From Spinacia oleracea (lineage: Eukaryota > Streptophyta > Magnoliopsida > Caryophyllales > Amaranthaceae): a DNA stretch of 64,000 nt. The stretch is from contig NC_079487.1 of NCBI RefSeq assembly GCF_020520425.1, forward strand, positions 63,976,398 to 64,040,397, written 5' to 3'. The translations under genes and the position numbers were made by a program. Positions within the stretch are counted from its first letter, which is position 1, and every line of letters begins with the position of its first letter. A model generated the notes under the pieces. It did no database searches. It was not told where the DNA came from and saw only the letters and a list, made by a program, of their open reading frames with translations. Positions 59,964 to 64,000 of this stretch are shown here, piece by piece.

Positions 59964-62231
59964 TTATCCTTTGTTTTTAATGAATGTGCTATGACTTATA
60001 AGTAAAATTTCAAAACTAACCTCGAGTTTCAATTCTTTCCTTGTTACATGTATTCTTGCAAATCCAAACTTATTGATCCTTTGTAAACTCCAATCCGGCG
60101 CCTGCAACGAAAGAGTTTAAGATTTAAAAATTCCTTTCTTTAATTTGAATGAAGTAATTTATTATTTGTTGTTTTCCTCCATTTACTCTTTAAAAAAAAA
60201 AATAACAGTCTATTTTAATTTGAAGTATTGATTTTGTTGTTTTAGATAAATTTCATGAAAAATAAATAATGTAGACGAGATTCGATCCGAAATCAAAATT
60301 ACCAACCTGTGATTTTAGAAACTAATGTTGTCGGCATCCACTTACGATATTATTTGCGGACTTTTTTTTCGGTCGTATTTATTTAAGAGATACACTTGCT
60401 ATTTTTAGTAACTTATCAACTCCACCATCTAATTAAATAATCTATCTACGCCCTACCCCCACCTCCCACCCCCTAAAATGACATGGTCCCCACTTGTTTA
60501 GTTATTAAAATATTTACCCAACCCCACTTGTTTTATTACTTTATGTCATTCAATTCTTCTTCTTAATACCCGTGCCCAATCAAGTGTATTCCTTAAATAA
60601 ATACGGAGGGAGTATTATGAAAGGATGACCAAGGCCTTACAAAATTTGAGAACTCATCCAAACTGAACCCTGCCATCCCAATAACAGCTTGAACTGGAGC
60701 TTTATATTTAGAGTTATCAAAAGTGTCGATTCCATTCTCATCTTTCAATGGCTTGCTCATGCATTTGCCTCGATAAATTGCACAAGTTCTCTCATAGTTG
60801 TGAACATGACCAAACAACACCAAATCAACCTTCCACATCAACATTCAAATACCACGTTTAGTCAGACTATTTTTGTATGAAACAGAAAGTATCAAATATT
60901 AGGGAAAATTGAAGTAACACAATAACAGGATGAAATTTTGTAAACCATGTTTTGAACTAGTAGTGGTTCAATATATTTCACAAATGATAGATCGACGCTG
61001 GGTAGAGCCGATTTAGCTGAACTGTACATTGGCCTGTGCCTGAAATAAAACCATAACTTTTATGTTAAAAATTTAAGTTATTAACTCTAGTAGTGTAGTA
61101 ATTATAAAAGAGGATTTCGAAATCGTGGCTAAAAAATGGACATACCCAGTAAATACAAGCCAAGGAGTTCTTCTCCTGTCAACTGAAGCCATGTCTGATT
61201 TCATCCAGTTGTACTGTAAGTAGAAAGAAAGAAGGGTGATTTATGAAAAAGTTAAAGAAGTAACGAGGATTAATTAATGATAAAAAGAAACCTGTTCGGA
61301 ACCTGGCCTCCAGTTATTCTCAGTTGAGATGACAGTGAAGTGAACAGGACCTTGTTCAATGGAATACCAAGGTTTATCCTTTAATGAGGTTGGCATTTGG
61401 AAGTAACTCTCATAAGGAACACCACATTCTCCACCTGAGTCTGGTGTTATGTATACTGATCCTGAATTAACATAATCCCTATTGTTTTCGCAAGAAGAAA
61501 AGTGAAACATTAATAACGATCGATGATAATTGATAATTGATAATTGATAATTGATAGTTGTTTTTGAAGAATGAACCTTTCATGGTTCCCAATGGCGGTC
61601 ATGTAAGAAACTCGAGATGCCAAAGGTGTGATAAGGTGAAGAAAGTAGTCCCATTCAACTAAGAAACCTGTTGCATAACTGATGTCACCTATGTGAAATA
61701 TGGAGTCCACTTTGCCTGTAGCAACTTCTTCTGCCATGGCAGCCACCACTGAGAGTGATCCTGGCTATTTGAATTAAGTATAGTTAAGGTTTTAGGTACA
61801 AATTGTGGTCTGTAAAAAAGGAATTGAAAATGGTATATTAATTAATACGGGTTGATACCTGGATATAATGCTCTAATGTGGAGTCTCGAGGAGCCTTTCC
61901 CATATCACCAAATGCTAAAAACTTGAGGTCATTTGCTCCTCCTGCAGGTGGTGTTCGAAATTGGATATTATCACTCCATCCGGCTGCACCACTGCATGAT
62001 TATATTCAAACCCAACTTCTTAATTAACAACACAACTTAATTAAGGTAACCTTATGAACCAAATCAAAGATAGCAAGGAAGTTGTATTACCTTCCATATT
62101 TATAGGAGAAATTAGCTGAAGGTTGAAGGCCTGTTATAACGGCTGTATGTATGTAACCTGGATCATGCCATCCGAAATCCTCTGCTGGACTTTTCCCAGC
62201 AATGTCACCTACATAGTACATATACATGTGC

Positions 62232-62276
<45 letters not shown>

Positions 62277-62817
62277 CTTGGATTATAAAACAAATTAAGC
62301 AGATATTTGTAATATTACGTACCACACATATCATCTTGTGTGAATGTTCCAACAGTTGATGTTACTGATTTTCCATTACCATACTCTACTTGTTGAGGTT
62401 CAATGCTTCCACTCACCCATGTTACTCTCATCTGCACTTTATCTAATTTAATTACGGAGTACGGAGTACGGAGTACGGAGTACTACACAATCTAATTAAC
62501 TTTTAATTACATCGTAAATCTTAGCTCTGAATATAAAAATGTTATACCGAGGTAGCTGCTGAGTTAACGCTTGAGATATGTCCGTAGAGTGGCTTGTTAG
62601 GATTAGCAAAAGGTAAAGGTGTAGTTCCCTTCAATATGCAAGGCGCCTTAAAACCGTTGTCAAACAACACGAACTGGATGTCTGTTCGTATGTTAATCAC
62701 ATGAAATGTCAGTGAGGCACTGCAAGTTTCGACCATGCAATTACCATCAACCCCTCGCTTCTTGCATTCCTTGTTTTTGCAGGGTAAGAACTCTGGATCA
62801 TTTTTCAGGTATGCAGC
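59964..62817 (-). CDS. purple acid phosphatase, 5' end missing
   Basis: Ten exons on the minus strand: 62817-62548, 62431-62323, 62208-62091, 61991-61859, 61764-61577, 61478-61292, 61213-61146, 61039-60946, 60829-60641 and 60101-59964, all GT...AG, giving 497 residues. Metal-binding motifs in order: FGDMG, HIGDISYA, IGNHER, TGHRPMY and FGHVHNYER, the set expected for the dinuclear centre of metallophosphoesterases. An N-terminal fibronectin-like part (MRVTWVSGSIEP) precedes them. It resembles the large plant PAP1/24/27 group (about 600 aa), so roughly 110 residues including any signal peptide lie upstream, perhaps beyond the window. The last exon (WSLQRINKFGFARIHV) diverges from the family after KLE and ends early. 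Such proteins are secreted phosphatases or pyrophosphatases. Confidence 0.85.
60365..60613. mobile_element. Stowaway-type MITE in the phosphatase last intron
   Basis: The right end AATAAATACGGAGGGAG is an inverted copy of CGTATTTATTTAAG at the left (about 60372). It lies within the intron 60102-60640. Confidence 0.5.
62233..62276. repeat. (AATC)n microsatellite
   Basis: About ten copies of the tetranucleotide AATC in an intron of the phosphatase gene. Confidence 0.9.
62454..62482. repeat. (ACGGAGT)n tandem repeat
   Basis: Four copies of ACGGAGT in a phosphatase intron. The unit matches the end of a Stowaway terminus, suggesting it grew from a MITE end. Confidence 0.8.
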
Positions 62818-63496
62818 CTATAATTTTCGACCAAATTAACTATAATTACAAACAATGTAATAACTATTATTAGCAAAAAAAAAGTATCTTCTAAGAGCAT
62901 CTTCAACGTTAAGCTAATTGCTAAATTAGCTTGTCATGTCACATTATATATCAAGCTACTTTCCTTTTTAGCTACTTGGTATCCCAATGGTTAGCTACTA
63001 GTTTGATATTAATGTAGTTATATTTGTCAATCAATATTTTAAATATAATTTTATTTAATATTATTTCATTGGCTAATTGTTTTAAGCAAATTAGCTTGTT
63101 TAAGCTAACAAGCTAATTAACATTTGTCACTCCCATGGCTATTTTTTTGTCTTCTAAATAAACAATTTCGTACAGCCACTCCTGATTTGTAATAATCTCT
63201 TCATTCATCGGCGTAGAACCACTTGTTTATTCAGTTAACAACTTTTTCAACTTGTACATTAATATCACTGTTTAAAAGTTATAAAACATATAACTCGGGC
63301 ATCAAATGAACTAAAATATAGGATTATGTTCGGGTACATTAATAAAGTAATTCATAGATTCCAATAGTAATTGGTTGGTTTAATAATGAATAATTATGGA
63401 TGAGGAACATGCACGTAAAATGTTATGGATATTTAAGTTTTGTGATATTTGATGGCAAAGTACTACGTAGTAGTGAAAGAAGGTATCACCACATTC
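62818..63496. other. upstream intron or intergenic sequence
   Basis: The first visible phosphatase exon has a splice acceptor at 62818, so this is intron sequence. A stretch at 62895-63140 is rich in GCTAATT and AGCTTG phrases and may be a decayed MITE. No upstream exon was recognised. Confidence 0.4.
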
Positions 63497-63514
63497 AACA
63501 GTATAAAGATTAAA
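63497..63514. repeat. 18-bp SINE target duplication, left copy
   Basis: AACAGTATAAAGATTAAA is repeated exactly at 63701-63718. Confidence 0.9.
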
Positions 63515-63700
63515 CCAATTGAGGTTGGCATGAATGGTTAAGGGTCTCTTGCTCCTTAACCAAGGTCTCGGGTTCGAGTCTTTAGGAATGGAAAAAATCT
63601 CAACTGGGAGGGATGCTGCCCATCGAGGTACCCATGCAAACTCCCACGGGAGATTACCTCGCCGAAGGCGGTGGGAACTCCTCGTAGTAGAACCAAAAAA
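63515..63700 (+). mobile_element. tRNA-derived SINE, 186 bp
   Basis: Box A-like TGGCATGAATGG and box B-like GGTTCGAGTCT lie about 40 bp apart in a tRNA-like head. A GC-rich body (CCCACGGGAGATTACCTCGC) follows and it ends in an A run. The exact 18-bp flanking duplication shows L1-type priming and a recent insertion. Confidence 0.88.
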
Positions 63701-63718
63701 AACAGTATAAAGATTAAA

Positions 63719-64000
63719 GAAACTTGTTGTGGTACTACGAAGATAAGACACCTGATTGCTATGTGGACTAAAACTAAATTAAAATGTGTGAACATAAAGT
63801 AGTGGATTTAGAAAGGCCAAATTTATACGTTAACTTTCACAAAGCCAGCCAAACAAATGGACGTGTCTTTATCACTTTAAATTATTTATTTTGAAGAAAT
63901 GGCATTATATATATTCTTTTTTAAGGCCATGTGTAGATCTGTCAAACGGGAAAAATTATTCTCGGGTTCGGATTAATTTGGGTCTGTTTTTGGTTCAGGT
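63719..64000. other. right edge, possible start of another hAT-like element
   Basis: From about 63933 the sequence TAGATCTGTCAAACGGG resembles hAT termini (TAGGGNTGTCAAACGGG), followed by CTCGGGTTCGG-type phrases. The window ends before it can be tested. Confidence 0.35.

Noticed and set aside
62233-62276. AATC array and other regular repeats as a CRISPR array
   Set aside because: Simple microsatellites without spacers in a plant nuclear context; no CRISPR array is present.
62895-63175. MITE with GAGCATCTTCAACG start
   Set aside because: The left end resembles a common plant MITE terminus, but I could not find a matching right end or target duplication.

Overview
This window is plant nuclear DNA. 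The genes have several introns with GT...AG borders, and most of the sequence is nested transposable elements. Transposon families and LTR sequence style suggest a eudicot, perhaps Caryophyllales (spinach or beet relatives). That placement is inference; nothing here names a species.

Host genes lie at the two ends. On the left (2416-3149, minus) is a small heavy-metal-associated isoprenylated plant protein (HIPP). On the right are a tRNA-Val(CAC) (46457-46529, minus), a complete 15-exon MUS81 endonuclease gene (46705-59156, plus; reconstructed 648 codons) and a purple acid phosphatase gene whose 5' end lies beyond what I can place (59964-62817, minus). tRNA-Val and MUS81 are divergent and 175 bp apart. 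MUS81 and the phosphatase converge, with about 0.8 kb between them.

The left accessory block (1-7380) holds the end of a Mutator-like element, a short Helitron-like segment, two Stowaway MITEs, and a 2683-bp Pack-MULE (3795-6477) with a perfect 9-bp target duplication and a captured ribosomal protein S5 fragment. Next comes a tRNA-derived SINE interrupted by a hAT MITE with a perfect 8-bp duplication.

The centre (about 7382-39258) is one large CACTA (En/Spm) transposon read right to left: 5' end at 39258, TNP2 transposase gene (32749-17596), TNPA-like gene (15295-9093), 3' end near 7382. It has been invaded repeatedly. A Ty3/gypsy Tat-lineage LTR retrotransposon (19532-31131, 5-bp duplication ACTCG) sits inside the TNP2 reading frame. 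A Helitron flanked by two identical 410-bp copies of the TNP2 5' end, a Harbinger-like element and a Stowaway MITE are also present. The retrotransposon's pol is broken and its gag is gone, yet it carries an antisense, spliced, fully open plant-mobile-domain gene.

Right of the CACTA element (39259-46440) are a Copia-type LTR remnant, a decayed L1-type LINE split by a 1-kb Harbinger-like element, and a hAT element. MUS81 introns hold a MITE, a tandem duplication, a 22-nt C run and a possible solo LTR. A young SINE (63515-63700) with an 18-bp target duplication lies near the right edge.
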